This document shows positions 44,621-53,459 of a stretch of 64,000 bases of DNA, piece after piece. Origin of the DNA: EW11 sp035765635 (lineage in GTDB: Bacteria > Verrucomicrobiota > Verrucomicrobiia > Opitutales > Opitutaceae). The position numbers were made by a program, and so were the translations under genes. The notes beneath the pieces were generated by a model. It saw only the letters and a program-made list of their open reading frames with translations. It made no database searches and was not told where the DNA came from. Location of the stretch: the NCBI GenBank assembly GCA_035765635.1, contig DASTWZ010000036.1:30457-94456 (forward strand), given 5' to 3'. The stretch's first letter is position 1. Each line of letters begins with the position of its first letter.

Positions 44621-47098
44621 ATGCCAAGTTTCTCCCTCTCCACGGCCAAATGGCGCGTCCGCGATTGCTCAGACAAAAAGTGGTTTCCCGCGACGGTGCC
44701 GGGCTGCGTGCACACGGACCTGCTCGCCGCTGGAAAAATTCCCGACCCGTTCTGGGCCGACAACGAAGCGAAGCTGCAATGGATCGAGGAGCGAGATTGG
44801 GAGTACGAAACGAGTTTTTCTCTCGGCGTGGATATCCTGAGCGAAGAGATTGTCGAACTCGTTGCCGACGGGCTCGACACGGTTGCGACCGTTTTCCTGA
44901 ACGGAACGGAAATCGCGCGCACGGAAAACATGTTCGTTGGATTCCGCTGGAATGTGCGGGACCAGCTTCGCCGCGGCAGAAACGAACTTCGCATCCGTTT
45001 CGAGAGTGCGATGAAATATATTCGCTCGCATCGCACCGGGCATCAGCCGCGCGAATTGAACGACCCGGTGGGGCGCTGCACGGTGATTCGCAAACAGCAA
45101 TGCCAGTTCGGCTGGGATTGGGGGCCGCGATTCGTGACCGCCGGCATCTGGCGTGACCTGCGCATCGAAGCGTGGAGTGGCAACCGCCTCGAATCTGTCC
45201 GTATCCAGCAAGATCATACAAAGCCGGGTCGCGTGACGCTCACCCTCGCGCCTGAACTTGCGCGGCGTGATGCGAAAGCGGTTTGCCGGTGGCGTCTGAA
45301 ATTCGGCGATGACGAGGTCGGCTCCGGCGAGGGCGTCACGATCGAAATTGCCAAGCCCCAGCTTTGGTGGCCGCACGGACAAGGAGCGCAGTCGCTCTAC
45401 GAACTCGAGGTGGAGGTCGTGAACCGCCACGGCAAAACCATTGGCGTGTGGAAGCGCCGCATCGGTCTGCGCACGATCGTGCTCGATCAGCATCCGGACG
45501 AGTGGGGCACGACGTTTCAATTTCTGATCAACGGCCGCCCTGTCTTCATCAAGGGCGCGAACTGGATTCCGGCGCACAGCTTCGTCACGACGTTGAAGCG
45601 CGAGGACTATGCGCGCGATTTGCGCGGGGCGGTCGACGCGCACATGAACATGATCCGCGTGTGGGGCGGCGGGATTTACGAGAGCGAAGATTTTTATGAT
45701 CTGTGCGACGAACTCGGGCTCCTCGTGTGGCAAGACTACATGTTCGCGTGCACGCTCTATCCGGCGGACAAGGCGTTTCTGGATTCGGTGAAAGAAGAAG
45801 TCGCCTATCAAACGCGGCGCCTGCGCCATCGCGCGTGCGTCGCGCTTTGGTGCGGCAACAACGAAGTCTACTCCTGCAACGCGCATGAGTTGAGCGATCC
45901 GAAAAAGAAGAAGCTCTACGCCGAGTACGAGGCGCTGTTTCACCGCGCGATTCCGGCGGCGGTGGCGGCGACGGATTCGGTCACGCCGTTCTGGCCGAGT
46001 TCACCCTGGCGCGGAGACACGGCCGCCGATCACGCGTCGGGAGAAAAGCGCGGCGACACGCATTATTGGGATGTGTGGCACTCGCGGTATCCAGTAAAGG
46101 AATACGAGCGTTGGGATCTGCGTTTTGTCTCGGAGTTCGGCATGCAGAGTTATGCTTCGCCGGAAACCCAGCAGACGTTTTGTCCGCCGAACGACACGAA
46201 CGTGTTTGGGGCCGCGATGGAGAATCACCAGAAGAACCGCGGCGGAAACCAGGTCATTCTGGATTACGTTTCACGGCGCTACCGTTTTCCGAAAGACCAG
46301 GAGTCGCTGATCTATCTTTCGCAGTTGAACCAAGCCTACTGCATGCAAGTCGGCGTGGAGCATTATCGGCGGTTAATGCCCCACTGCATGGGAGCGATGT
46401 ATTGGCAACTGAACGACTGCTGGCCCGTCGCGTCGTGGAGTTCGATCGAGTTCACCGGAAAATGGAAAGCGCTGCAATACATCGCGCGGCGTTTCTATGC
46501 GCCTTCGATCGTGACGGCGCACGTGCCGGGCGATGAGACCGCGGGCATCGGCAACTATCGCGGTTCGACGATTTCGGACGTGCATCTTTATACGGTTCAC
46601 GACGAGCCCGCGACACGCACCGGCGTGTTGCACTGGGACGTGTTTCATATTCACGGCAAGCGACTGCTTACCGGGGCGAAAAAGGTGAAGCTGCAGTATG
46701 GGCGGAGCGTGAAACAGCAGACGCTTTCCCTCGAGAAACTCATGCGGGAGCATCACCGCGATAATCTTTATCTGCGCATCGCGCTCGAGGTCGATGGCCG
46801 CAAGGTGAGCGAGGACAGCGTGTTTTTGACGCTGCCGCGTTTTGTTCATCTGGAAAAACGTCAGGTGAAAACCGCGATCGAAGTCGCCGGAAAACGGGCG
46901 CGGATCACGTTCACCTCGCCGGTGTTCGCGCATCGTTTTGCGTTCGAGCTACCCGGACTTCCGCACACCTGCGGGGACAATTTCTTCGACCTCTATCCAG
47001 GCGAAGCGAAGACGATCGAGGTCGATTTCGCTGCCGAGACAACAACCGCCGAAGTCCAAAAGCGCCTCACGTGGATGTCGTTGGCGGACACGTATTGA
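44621..47098 (+). CDS. Beta-mannosidase (glycoside hydrolase family 2)
   Basis: The 825-residue product from the ATG at 44621 (MPSFSLSTAKWRVRDCSDKK) follows the GH2 beta-mannosidase plan. It has a jelly-roll domain with VPGCVHTDLLAAGKIPDPFW, Ig-like domains, and a TIM barrel. The acid/base Glu lies in CVALWCGNNEVYSCNA and the nucleophile Glu in RFVSEFGMQSYASPE. PHCMGAMYWQLNDCWPVASW is a third signature. There is no signal peptide, so it should act on imported mannosides. A GTG at 44594 is an alternative start. The next gene is an XylR-type regulator. Confidence 0.93.
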   Translation: MPSFSLSTAKWRVRDCSDKKWFPATVPGCVHTDLLAAGKIPDPFWADNEAKLQWIEERDWEYETSFSLGVDILSEEIVELVADGLDTVATVFLNGTEIARTENMFVGFRWNVRDQLRRGRNELRIRFESAMKYIRSHRTGHQPRELNDPVGRCTVIRKQQCQFGWDWGPRFVTAGIWRDLRIEAWSGNRLESVRIQQDHTKPGRVTLTLAPELARRDAKAVCRWRLKFGDDEVGSGEGVTIEIAKPQLWWPHGQGAQSLYELEVEVVNRHGKTIGVWKRRIGLRTIVLDQHPDEWGTTFQFLINGRPVFIKGANWIPAHSFVTTLKREDYARDLRGAVDAHMNMIRVWGGGIYESEDFYDLCDELGLLVWQDYMFACTLYPADKAFLDSVKEEVAYQTRRLRHRACVALWCGNNEVYSCNAHELSDPKKKKLYAEYEALFHRAIPAAVAATDSVTPFWPSSPWRGDTAADHASGEKRGDTHYWDVWHSRYPVKEYERWDLRFVSEFGMQSYASPETQQTFCPPNDTNVFGAAMENHQKNRGGNQVILDYVSRRYRFPKDQESLIYLSQLNQAYCMQVGVEHYRRLMPHCMGAMYWQLNDCWPVASWSSIEFTGKWKALQYIARRFYAPSIVTAHVPGDETAGIGNYRGSTISDVHLYTVHDEPATRTGVLHWDVFHIHGKRLLTGAKKVKLQYGRSVKQQTLSLEKLMREHHRDNLYLRIALEVDGRKVSEDSVFLTLPRFVHLEKRQVKTAIEVAGKRARITFTSPVFAHRFAFELPGLPHTCGDNFFDLYPGEAKTIEVDFAAETTTAEVQKRLTWMSLADTY

Positions 47099-47099
47099 T

Positions 47100-47250
47100 T
47101 TCCCACGAATCACACGAAGAACACGAAACGAACCTCGGAATTTCCCACGGAATACACCGAAAGCACGGAAAGTAAGGAAAGGAAGAATGGAGAAGGATGA
47201 ATTGGGGTGTAGACGTGTTTCCCGTTCCGTTGGTGTATTTCGTGGACGAG
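47100..47250. repeat. Nested palindrome repeat, copy 4 (right half eroded)
   Basis: The left half is intact: TTTCCCACGAATCACACGAA followed by TTTCCCACGGAATACACCGA. The right half survives only as CCCGTTCCGTTGGTGTATTT with TCGTGGAC (about 47221-47247). Confidence 0.6.
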
Positions 47251-47311
47251 GTCGTCCCATACCAATGCCGAAGGATTGCACGTTGAAGCGAGAGTACACA
47301 GGGTTTGGTAA

Positions 47312-48475
47312 ATGAGACCGCAGGTCCTGCTTATCTTCATGACGCACGAGGAAGAGTGCTCGCCGATGTTGAAAGGTATTGGGCACTACGAGCGATCCCA
47401 CCGGCCGTGGAATGCATTTCTCGACGACGAGGGCAGGGCGGCGACGGACCCGCGATGGCTGCGCAGCAAGCCTTGGCGCGGCGTGATCAGCAAACACACG
47501 ACGCCGCAGCTGGTGAAGGATTGCGCGACGCTCGGCATTCCTCTCGTGGACATGAACGATTCGGCGCCATACGCGGGCGTGCCGAAGATCAAGCCGGACA
47601 ACCCTGCGCTCGGGCATCTCGGCGCCGAGCATTTCGTCGAGCGCGGTTACGGGCAGGTCGGGTTTTGCGGGTTTTCGAATCAGGAATGGGCCTGCGAACG
47701 ACGCGATGGATTCGTGGAGGCGGCGAATTTGGCGGGGCTGCGGTGCGATGTTTTCGACGTGGAATACCCGGGCGATTTGACGCCGTCCTGGGATGAGCAG
47801 CAGGCCGGGGCGATCGCGTCGTGGTTGCGCGGATTGTCGAAGCCGGTCGGCGTCATGGCCTGCAACGACATGCGGGCGTTGCAGGTGATGGCGGCGGCGG
47901 AGCGGGCGGAAATGCTCGTGCCTGAGGAACTGGCGGTGCTGGGGGCGAACAACGACGTGATTCGCTGCGAGCTGGTGTACCCGCCGCTGTCCAGTGTTTC
48001 CACGAACCCTTTTCAATCCGGTTATCGTGCAGCCGAGATGCTCGATCAAATGATGCTCGGCGAGAAGCCGCGCGAGATGGTCACGCGGGTGGATCCGGTG
48101 GGTGTGGTGACGCGGCATTCGACGGACGTGCTGGCCATCGAGGACAAGAACGTGGCGGCGGCGCTGAGCTATATTCGCGAGCACGCCTGCAGCGGCATCG
48201 CGGTCGAGCAGGTGTTGAAACATGCGGCCGCGTCGCGCAGCCAGCTCGAGAAGAAATTTCGGCGGCATCTCGGGCGCTCGCCACAGGCGGAAATTCGCCG
48301 CGTGCAGGTGGCCCGCATTCGCCAGCTGCTGATCGAGACGGACTTTCCCTTGAAGAAAATCGCCGAGCTGACCGGTTTCGAGCACGTCGAATATATGTGC
48401 GTGCTCTTCAAGCGCCTGACGTCGATCACGCCTGGCGCGTGCCGGAAGAAATATCGCGCGGAAGAGCTGCGGTAA
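47312..48475 (+). CDS. XylR-type AraC-family transcriptional regulator
   Basis: The 387-residue product has a LacI/periplasmic-binding-type sensor domain: GVISKHTTPQLVKDCATLGI, HLGAEHFVERGYGQVGFCGF, PVGVMACNDMRALQVMAAAE, and PELAVLGANND-like EELAVLGANNDV. A C-terminal AraC DNA-binding pair (AALSYIREHACSGIAVEQVL, LLIETDFPLKKIAELTGFEH) follows. This is the E. coli XylR architecture. It probably senses a sugar and may control the beta-mannosidase just upstream, though that gene reads towards it. A terminator follows at 48499. Confidence 0.9.
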   Translation: MRPQVLLIFMTHEEECSPMLKGIGHYERSHRPWNAFLDDEGRAATDPRWLRSKPWRGVISKHTTPQLVKDCATLGIPLVDMNDSAPYAGVPKIKPDNPALGHLGAEHFVERGYGQVGFCGFSNQEWACERRDGFVEAANLAGLRCDVFDVEYPGDLTPSWDEQQAGAIASWLRGLSKPVGVMACNDMRALQVMAAAERAEMLVPEELAVLGANNDVIRCELVYPPLSSVSTNPFQSGYRAAEMLDQMMLGEKPREMVTRVDPVGVVTRHSTDVLAIEDKNVAAALSYIREHACSGIAVEQVLKHAAASRSQLEKKFRRHLGRSPQAEIRRVQVARIRQLLIETDFPLKKIAELTGFEHVEYMCVLFKRLTSITPGACRKKYRAEELR

Positions 48476-48498
48476 TTGGCCCGTTTTCAGAAAAAGAA

Positions 48499-48538
48499 GG
48501 GCCCGGCGATTACCCCTAAACGCCGGGCCCATTATTTT
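48499..48538 (+). terminator. Rho-independent terminator of the XylR-type gene
   Basis: GGGCCCGGCG (48499-48508) and CGCCGGGCCC (48521-48530) are perfect arms around a 12-nt loop, followed by ATTATTTT. Confidence 0.8.
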
Positions 48539-48697
48539 CCCAATTCTAGCCTTTGCGGCTAGCATCCATGTTACCCCTTGGCCCTGCTGTCTGACAGGGC
48601 TGTGTGATCAGGGGTGTATTTAGCTTGGCCCGTGCCAACGGATCGCCTGGTCGAAAATTGTGCGAAACTGCCCGGGCGTTCCTTTGCCAGTCCCAGT

Positions 48698-50284
48698 TCA
48701 CTGATCGGCCGCAAAACGCGTCAGTTCGGCCAACCCATCGGCAATTTCGCGATCGCTGCGGCAGCGCGGCATCTTGTTTTGCCCACCCCATTTTCCGCGC
48801 TCCCGCATCCACTTTTCGAATACGCCCGGCATGACCAGGCGAACCACCGGGGCTTCGAGGCCGCCGCCTTTTCGCTTCGCCTCGTAGTCGTCGTTCAGGC
48901 GAATCAGCTCTGCGTCGAGTTCGGTCGCGAGAAGCGGGCCCCTGGGCGTCTCGTTCGAATGCGATTTGAGTTCGATCCACCATTCATGGCGCCCGCGTTT
49001 TTGTCCGGTGAGCGAACTGACGAAGAGCGGCGCGACGTGGAACTGCGCGATGGTCCAGCCGTGCCGCTGGCAAACGATGGCGAGCGCGTCGGTGAGCTCC
49101 TTCTCGATGACATGTTCGCCAAACGCGCTGAGCTGAAGCTTCGTCCGCCCGACGTAAATCAGGCGTGGTGGAATTTTGGATACAAAGCGCACCACGTCAC
49201 CAATCACGTAGCGGCAGAGGCCGGCTGGCGTGGTTAGGAGCAGCACGTAGTCGACGCCGGCCTGCACGGCTTCGAGCGGGATGGCTTTCGGGCCGAGAAC
49301 CGCGAGGCGGTTTTCATCGTACTCCTTCAACGGCAGAAATTCGTAGAAGATTCCCGCCGAAGTCATCAGCCGCAGACCAGCGGCCGCGTCGGCGTCCTGT
49401 GCGGCGATGAAACCCTCCGACGCGGGATAAACTTCGTGAAATTCGATCGAAGCGCCGAAGGCGGACTGGAGCTCCTTGCGATAGGGCTCGATCGGCACGC
49501 CACCGTGGATGAGGCATTCCAGCTTGGGCCAAAGCTGTTGCAGATTCGCGACCGCCTTCCCGCGAGCGCGAGCGTCGTCTTTCAACGCTTCGGCCAGAAT
49601 CAGGAGCCAGCTCGGTATCCCGGCGACGACGCGGATGTCGCGTTCGGCGGTCCGGCGCGTGATCGCGGCGATTTTTTCCGGCCAATCGCTGAGTTGAGCG
49701 ATCTCCAACCCCGGTTCGTAGAGATGGCGATCGACCCACTTGGGCATTTCAAGCGCGGTGATGCCGCTCAAATCGCCTGCGTAGGCGACGTGCGGCTTGG
49801 CCTCGTCGATCTGTACCAGCGCCGTGGAGCCGCCGAGGAAAAGGTGTTTGCCCTTGAAAATTTCCGTGCTGCCGCGTCGCGCGGAGTAGTAGAGCAGCGA
49901 GTCCAATCCCGTCTGCCGAAAATGCGCGATCATCGCCGGCGTCACCGGCAGATATTTGGTGCGTCCCGCGGTGGTGCCGGAGGATATGGCGAAGTACGAG
50001 CAGCGTCCCGGCCACAAAATATCTGCCGCGCCGCGTTTCATCTTTTCGATGAACGGGAGAAATTGTTCGTAGCTGCGCAGCGGAACCTGAGCGCGAAACC
50101 GCTCGTAACTCATTTCAGCGGTTAGGGAATTTGCCCGGCCGAATTCCGTGCCGGCGAATTGCCCCAGTAGTTCGGAGAAAATTTTCCACTGCGCCGGCGC
50201 TGCGGGGCGACGCAGCGCGCGGCGCGTGCGCGCGGAAAGCGCTTTGGCGCCGAGCGCCAGCAGCGATGAGGTCAGGCCGGCCAT
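48698..50284 (-). CDS. GH3 (auxin-responsive promoter) family acyl-adenylate enzyme
   Basis: The 528-residue product matches bacterial GH3 proteins. SYERFRAQVPLRSYEQFLPF, the ATP-binding motif YFAISSGTTAGRTKYLPVTP, HEVYPASEGFIAAQDADAAA, VLLLTTPAGLCRYVIGDVVR and VGRTKLQLSAFGEHVIEKEL appear in order. Plant GH3 enzymes adenylate hormones and join them to amino acids, whereas bacterial substrates are mostly unknown. It stands alone here, opposite the flanking genes. Confidence 0.92.
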   Translation of the reverse strand: MAGLTSSLLALGAKALSARTRRALRRPAAPAQWKIFSELLGQFAGTEFGRANSLTAEMSYERFRAQVPLRSYEQFLPFIEKMKRGAADILWPGRCSYFAISSGTTAGRTKYLPVTPAMIAHFRQTGLDSLLYYSARRGSTEIFKGKHLFLGGSTALVQIDEAKPHVAYAGDLSGITALEMPKWVDRHLYEPGLEIAQLSDWPEKIAAITRRTAERDIRVVAGIPSWLLILAEALKDDARARGKAVANLQQLWPKLECLIHGGVPIEPYRKELQSAFGASIEFHEVYPASEGFIAAQDADAAAGLRLMTSAGIFYEFLPLKEYDENRLAVLGPKAIPLEAVQAGVDYVLLLTTPAGLCRYVIGDVVRFVSKIPPRLIYVGRTKLQLSAFGEHVIEKELTDALAIVCQRHGWTIAQFHVAPLFVSSLTGQKRGRHEWWIELKSHSNETPRGPLLATELDAELIRLNDDYEAKRKGGGLEAPVVRLVMPGVFEKWMRERGKWGGQNKMPRCRSDREIADGLAELTRFAADQ

Positions 50285-50448
50285 GCAGAATGTGCGACCG
50301 TAGTGCGGTGGCGAATACAGGCGAGGCTAGGCCACTTTCGCCATCTTGCCGAGTTTTAAGCCGCGATAGAACGCGGAGAGAATCGGGAGAAAGTTGAATC
50401 TCCGCGAAAAGCGGTTGCTGCCGGGCCTTCGTTTTCCAATCTCCCGGC

Positions 50449-51201
50449 GTGCCCTTGCCTCCCGTCATCTTCGAAGACGACGCGATGATCGCGTTCGACA
50501 AACCGAGCGGCTTGCTCGTCGCGCCCGATCGTTGGGACAAAGCGCGCGAAAATCTGATGGGCCTGGTTCACGACAAGATGGGCCATGGCGTGGCGAATGT
50601 TCACCGCCTCGACGCGGACACGAGCGGCATCCTTCTCTGCTCAAAAACAAAACCCGCGCTCGATTTCCTGAGCGGGCAATTTCAGGGAAAAACCGTTCAG
50701 AAAAAATATCTGGCGCTGATCGCCGGCGCGCCGACGGAGGATGCGTTCACGATCGATTTGCCGCTCGATGACGACGAGCGGCGGCCCGGAAAAATGCGCG
50801 TCGTGCGCAAAGGAAAACCCAGCGTGACAGAATTCCAGATTCTGGAACGCTTCGGAGCGTTTACCTGGATCGAATGCCGTCCGATCACGGGGCGGACGCA
50901 TCAGATTCGCGTTCACTTGGCGACGAAGGGCTGGCCGATCTTGAACGACGTTTTCTACGGAAATCCCGAGACGAAGCTGATGCTCTCAAATCTGAAGCGC
51001 GGCTACAAAGGCCGGGTGGACGAGAAACCGCTGATTCAGCGTCTGGCGCTGCATGCAAGCGAACTCGTGGTGAAGCACCCCGTCACGCGCGAGCCGGTCA
51101 CGATCGCCGCGCCGCTGCCGAAAGAGTTCGAAGTTGCCCTCAAATACCTGAGGAAGTTTTCAAGTCCCCGCGGCGCTCATGTTGCGCCGCCGCGCCGCTA
51201 A
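50449..51201 (+). CDS. RluA-family rRNA/tRNA pseudouridine synthase
   Basis: The 250-residue product has the RluA catalytic motif NVHRLDADTSGILLCSKTKP with the catalytic Asp. FQGKTVQKKYLALIAGAPTE, WIECRPITGRTHQIRVHLAT and KGWPILNDVFYG also fit. There is no S4 domain, so it is the short RluA/TruC type. The start is a GTG. Its last 42 bp overlap the end of the convergent DUF2062 gene, and the Lys/Arg/Pro-rich tail (SSPRGAHVAPPRR) is encoded in that overlap. Confidence 0.9.
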   Translation: MPLPPVIFEDDAMIAFDKPSGLLVAPDRWDKARENLMGLVHDKMGHGVANVHRLDADTSGILLCSKTKPALDFLSGQFQGKTVQKKYLALIAGAPTEDAFTIDLPLDDDERRPGKMRVVRKGKPSVTEFQILERFGAFTWIECRPITGRTHQIRVHLATKGWPILNDVFYGNPETKLMLSNLKRGYKGRVDEKPLIQRLALHASELVVKHPVTREPVTIAAPLPKEFEVALKYLRKFSSPRGAHVAPPRR

Positions 51202-51678
51202 CAGGAAGAACAGATACCGGCTGGGATAGTAAATCGCAGCGAAGAAAACCGGCGCGGTGAGCGCCCAGGCGGTGAGCGCGTGAAGCACGGCAAAGCCGAA
51301 GTGGTCGAAAAAGTCGTACCACGACGGATGCTTAAAAATATCCACGATGTCCGTCACCGTGAGCGGGTCTTCGTGCGCTCCCCAGACCCATTCGCCCATG
51401 CGAATGTAGGCCAGGATCATGACCATGTGCAGCGGCGCCAGGACTTGGTTCATGGTCTGCATCAACGGGTGATTCAGCCGCAGCCGCACGCCGATCAGAA
51501 GATTGAGAACGCTCGTCGTCCCGAGGATCGGAAACATCGAACAAATGAAACCGGCGCCGAGCGTCTGGGCCAATTTATCAGGCGTGATGCCCTGTTTCAG
51601 GAGGGCAATGACCGGCGTCAGAATGCGGCGCCGCCAGAAAGAGTCTCGGTTCTTCACGTAACGAATCGGGCGATGCAA
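51160..51678 (-). CDS. DUF2062 membrane protein
   Basis: The 172-residue product begins MHRPIRYVKNRDSFWRRRIL. It has the DUF2062 pattern GITPDKLAQTLGAGFICSMF, PILGTTSVLNLLIGVRLRLN and HPLMQTMNQVLAPLHMVMIL, and then two further membrane segments at about 125-160. Function is unknown; relatives sit in the inner membrane of Gram-negative bacteria. It overlaps the pseudouridine synthase gene tail to tail. Confidence 0.88.
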   Translation of the reverse strand: MHRPIRYVKNRDSFWRRRILTPVIALLKQGITPDKLAQTLGAGFICSMFPILGTTSVLNLLIGVRLRLNHPLMQTMNQVLAPLHMVMILAYIRMGEWVWGAHEDPLTVTDIVDIFKHPSWYDFFDHFGFAVLHALTAWALTAPVFFAAIYYPSRYLFFLLAARRRNMSAAGT

Positions 51679-51715
51679 AGAGTTTTGAGCCTAAATGCAA
51701 TCAACCGTGGTGAGC

Positions 51716-51746
51716 ACAAAAAAAAGGGGCTCATCGAGAGCCCCTT
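51716..51746 (-). terminator. Rho-independent terminator of the desaturase gene
   Basis: On the minus strand AAGGGGCTC, loop TCGAT and GAGCCCCTT (51746-51724) are followed by a run of eight T overlapping the stem end. It lies 19 bp after the desaturase stop. Confidence 0.88.
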
Positions 51747-51764
51747 GCTGCAATTATTTCAGTA

Positions 51765-52988
51765 TCAGGTGAGCGTTTCGCTCTCCGTCGCCGGTGTATC
51801 CGGTTGTTCGCTACGCGGTGCGTTCGGAGCGGTCGCGGGCTTCGGCATGGAGAGTTCGCTAACGTCCTTGTGGACTGCCGCGTTCTCTTTCTTGCCGGGG
51901 AGATTCATGTCGGCGGCTTGAACCGTCGCGATGGCGATGGCGGCGGCCGCGGGAACCATCTTCTTGAGCGAGGAATATTCCGGATGGACCAGCGCCGCTT
52001 TCTGCGCGGCGGCGACGGAGGCCTCGTGTTCGGCGCGGGCGCCTTCGTCGAGCACCGACTTCGGCACGGCCTTGAAGCCCCAGATCAATCCGGTCCAGGA
52101 GAGGAATTTCAACCCGTAGTAGGTCGGGTCGATTTCCCACCAATAGAAACCGTTGCGCGTGGCGCTCTGGTAGCGGTGGTGATTGTTATGCCAACCCTCG
52201 CCGAGGGTGATGATGGCGAGAATGAAGCTGTTGCGGGAATCGTCCGTCGTCTTGAAGCGACGTCGACCCATCAAGTGAGCCATCGAGTTGATGCAGGATG
52301 TGCCGTGAAAGAGCGCGGTCGTGCTGATGAAGAACGCCCAGACCAGCATCTGCCAGCCGTTGGTGTGAAGCCCGGGCGCGAAATGTTCGAGCCCTTTGCC
52401 GACCCAGAATGTGAGCAGCGCGTACGCGAAGGGAACGATCGCATCGAAGCGATTGAGGAAAACGAGCTCTGGATATTTCACCAGGTCCTTCACTTTCGTG
52501 TAGTCCGTGGGGAAATTGCGGCGGCTGGTGATCCAGCCGATGTGCGACCACCAGAAGCCGTGAACGTGCGGCGAGTGAGCATCCTCTTCTTCATCGGAAT
52601 GCTGGTGATGGTGGCGATGGTGATAGGCCCACCAAAGCGGACCGCGCTGCACCGTGGTGCCACCCCAGAGCGCGAGCAGGAACTGGCCAACGCGGGTCGT
52701 CGAATACGTCTTGTGCGAGAAATAACGATGATAGACTCCCGTCACCGCGAACATTCTCAGGAAATACATCGCGACGGCGGCGCAGACCGCGAACGGACTC
52801 GCGCCGACCCAGATCACGCCGAGACAGCCGAGATGAAGAACAATGAAAGGGATGCAGCGCACCCAATCGACGCGATCGGGTTCGTTGCGCATCGCCTCCG
52901 CACCGCCCGGCGCGTAATCCGCGTCGAACCATTGAACAATCGCGGTGGCGCCGCGGCTTATAAGAGATCTAGGTTTTTGCACAGTCAA
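51765..52988 (-). CDS. Delta-9-type acyl-CoA/acyl-lipid desaturase
   Basis: The 407-residue membrane protein has the three His boxes of the desaturase family: HRYFSH in GVYHRYFSHKTYSTTRVGQF, HRHHHQH in WWAYHHRHHHQHSDEEEDAH, and HNNHH in TLGEGWHNNHHRYQSATRNG. Four membrane spans lie between them. A C-terminal extension of about 80 residues is Ala/Pro/Glu rich (KPATAPNAPRSEQPDTPATE) and is not part of the enzyme core. It introduces a double bond into saturated acyl chains, probably at C9, and adjusts membrane fluidity. Confidence 0.93.
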   Translation of the reverse strand: MTVQKPRSLISRGATAIVQWFDADYAPGGAEAMRNEPDRVDWVRCIPFIVLHLGCLGVIWVGASPFAVCAAVAMYFLRMFAVTGVYHRYFSHKTYSTTRVGQFLLALWGGTTVQRGPLWWAYHHRHHHQHSDEEEDAHSPHVHGFWWSHIGWITSRRNFPTDYTKVKDLVKYPELVFLNRFDAIVPFAYALLTFWVGKGLEHFAPGLHTNGWQMLVWAFFISTTALFHGTSCINSMAHLMGRRRFKTTDDSRNSFILAIITLGEGWHNNHHRYQSATRNGFYWWEIDPTYYGLKFLSWTGLIWGFKAVPKSVLDEGARAEHEASVAAAQKAALVHPEYSSLKKMVPAAAAIAIATVQAADMNLPGKKENAAVHKDVSELSMPKPATAPNAPRSEQPDTPATESETLT

Positions 52989-53208
52989 AGGGGCAGAAGA
53001 AGGTCGTTACACGAGGTAATAGCAAGACGCCTTCTTATAGAAAACGCCGCGTGCGTTTGGAATCGACCCAATCGTCCGCAAATGAAGCGATCGCCCGCGA
53101 ATCGTGCTTCAGCAGGCGGTCTATTAATCCGGCGGTGGCGCAGAAATGAACGGCGGAAAATCTTCCGTTTTTTGCGCATTTCGTGGATTCGTGAGCGCCT
53201 CACTCTCC

Positions 53209-53454
53209 ATGAACGCCAAAATCCTTCTTCGGACGGTTGTTTTCCTGCTGCTGCTGTTCGTCATCCTCTACATCGGGATGTCGAATCCCCAGAAAATTGA
53301 TTTCTATTTTCCGATGCTCCTCGAGCGGCGGATCACTCAGCCGGCCGCCGTGCTGTATTTCGCGATGTTCGCCATCGGAGTCATCGCTGGCATGATGCTC
53401 CATTCGGGCGGCGGAGGCGGGAAGCGCAGCGATTCGGGTTCGAAGAAGAAATAA
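53209..53454 (+). CDS. LapA-domain-like small membrane protein
   Basis: The 81-residue product has two membrane helices: ILLRTVVFLLLLFVILYIGM, then after NPQKIDFYFPMLLERRITQP, AAVLYFAMFAIGVIAGMML. A Gly/Lys/Ser tail ends it. This two-helix plan with a short beta stretch between is that of LapA/YciS-type proteins, which regulate LPS synthesis in enterobacteria. No LapB partner follows. Confidence 0.65.
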   Translation: MNAKILLRTVVFLLLLFVILYIGMSNPQKIDFYFPMLLERRITQPAAVLYFAMFAIGVIAGMMLHSGGGGGKRSDSGSKKK

Positions 53455-53459
53455 AGCTC

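Noticed and set aside
46949..48565. A 538-codon open frame on the minus strand
   Set aside because: It runs antisense to the XylR regulator and the end of the beta-mannosidase, is rich in Arg, His and Ala as antisense frames of GC-rich genes are, and crosses a repeat and an intergenic region.
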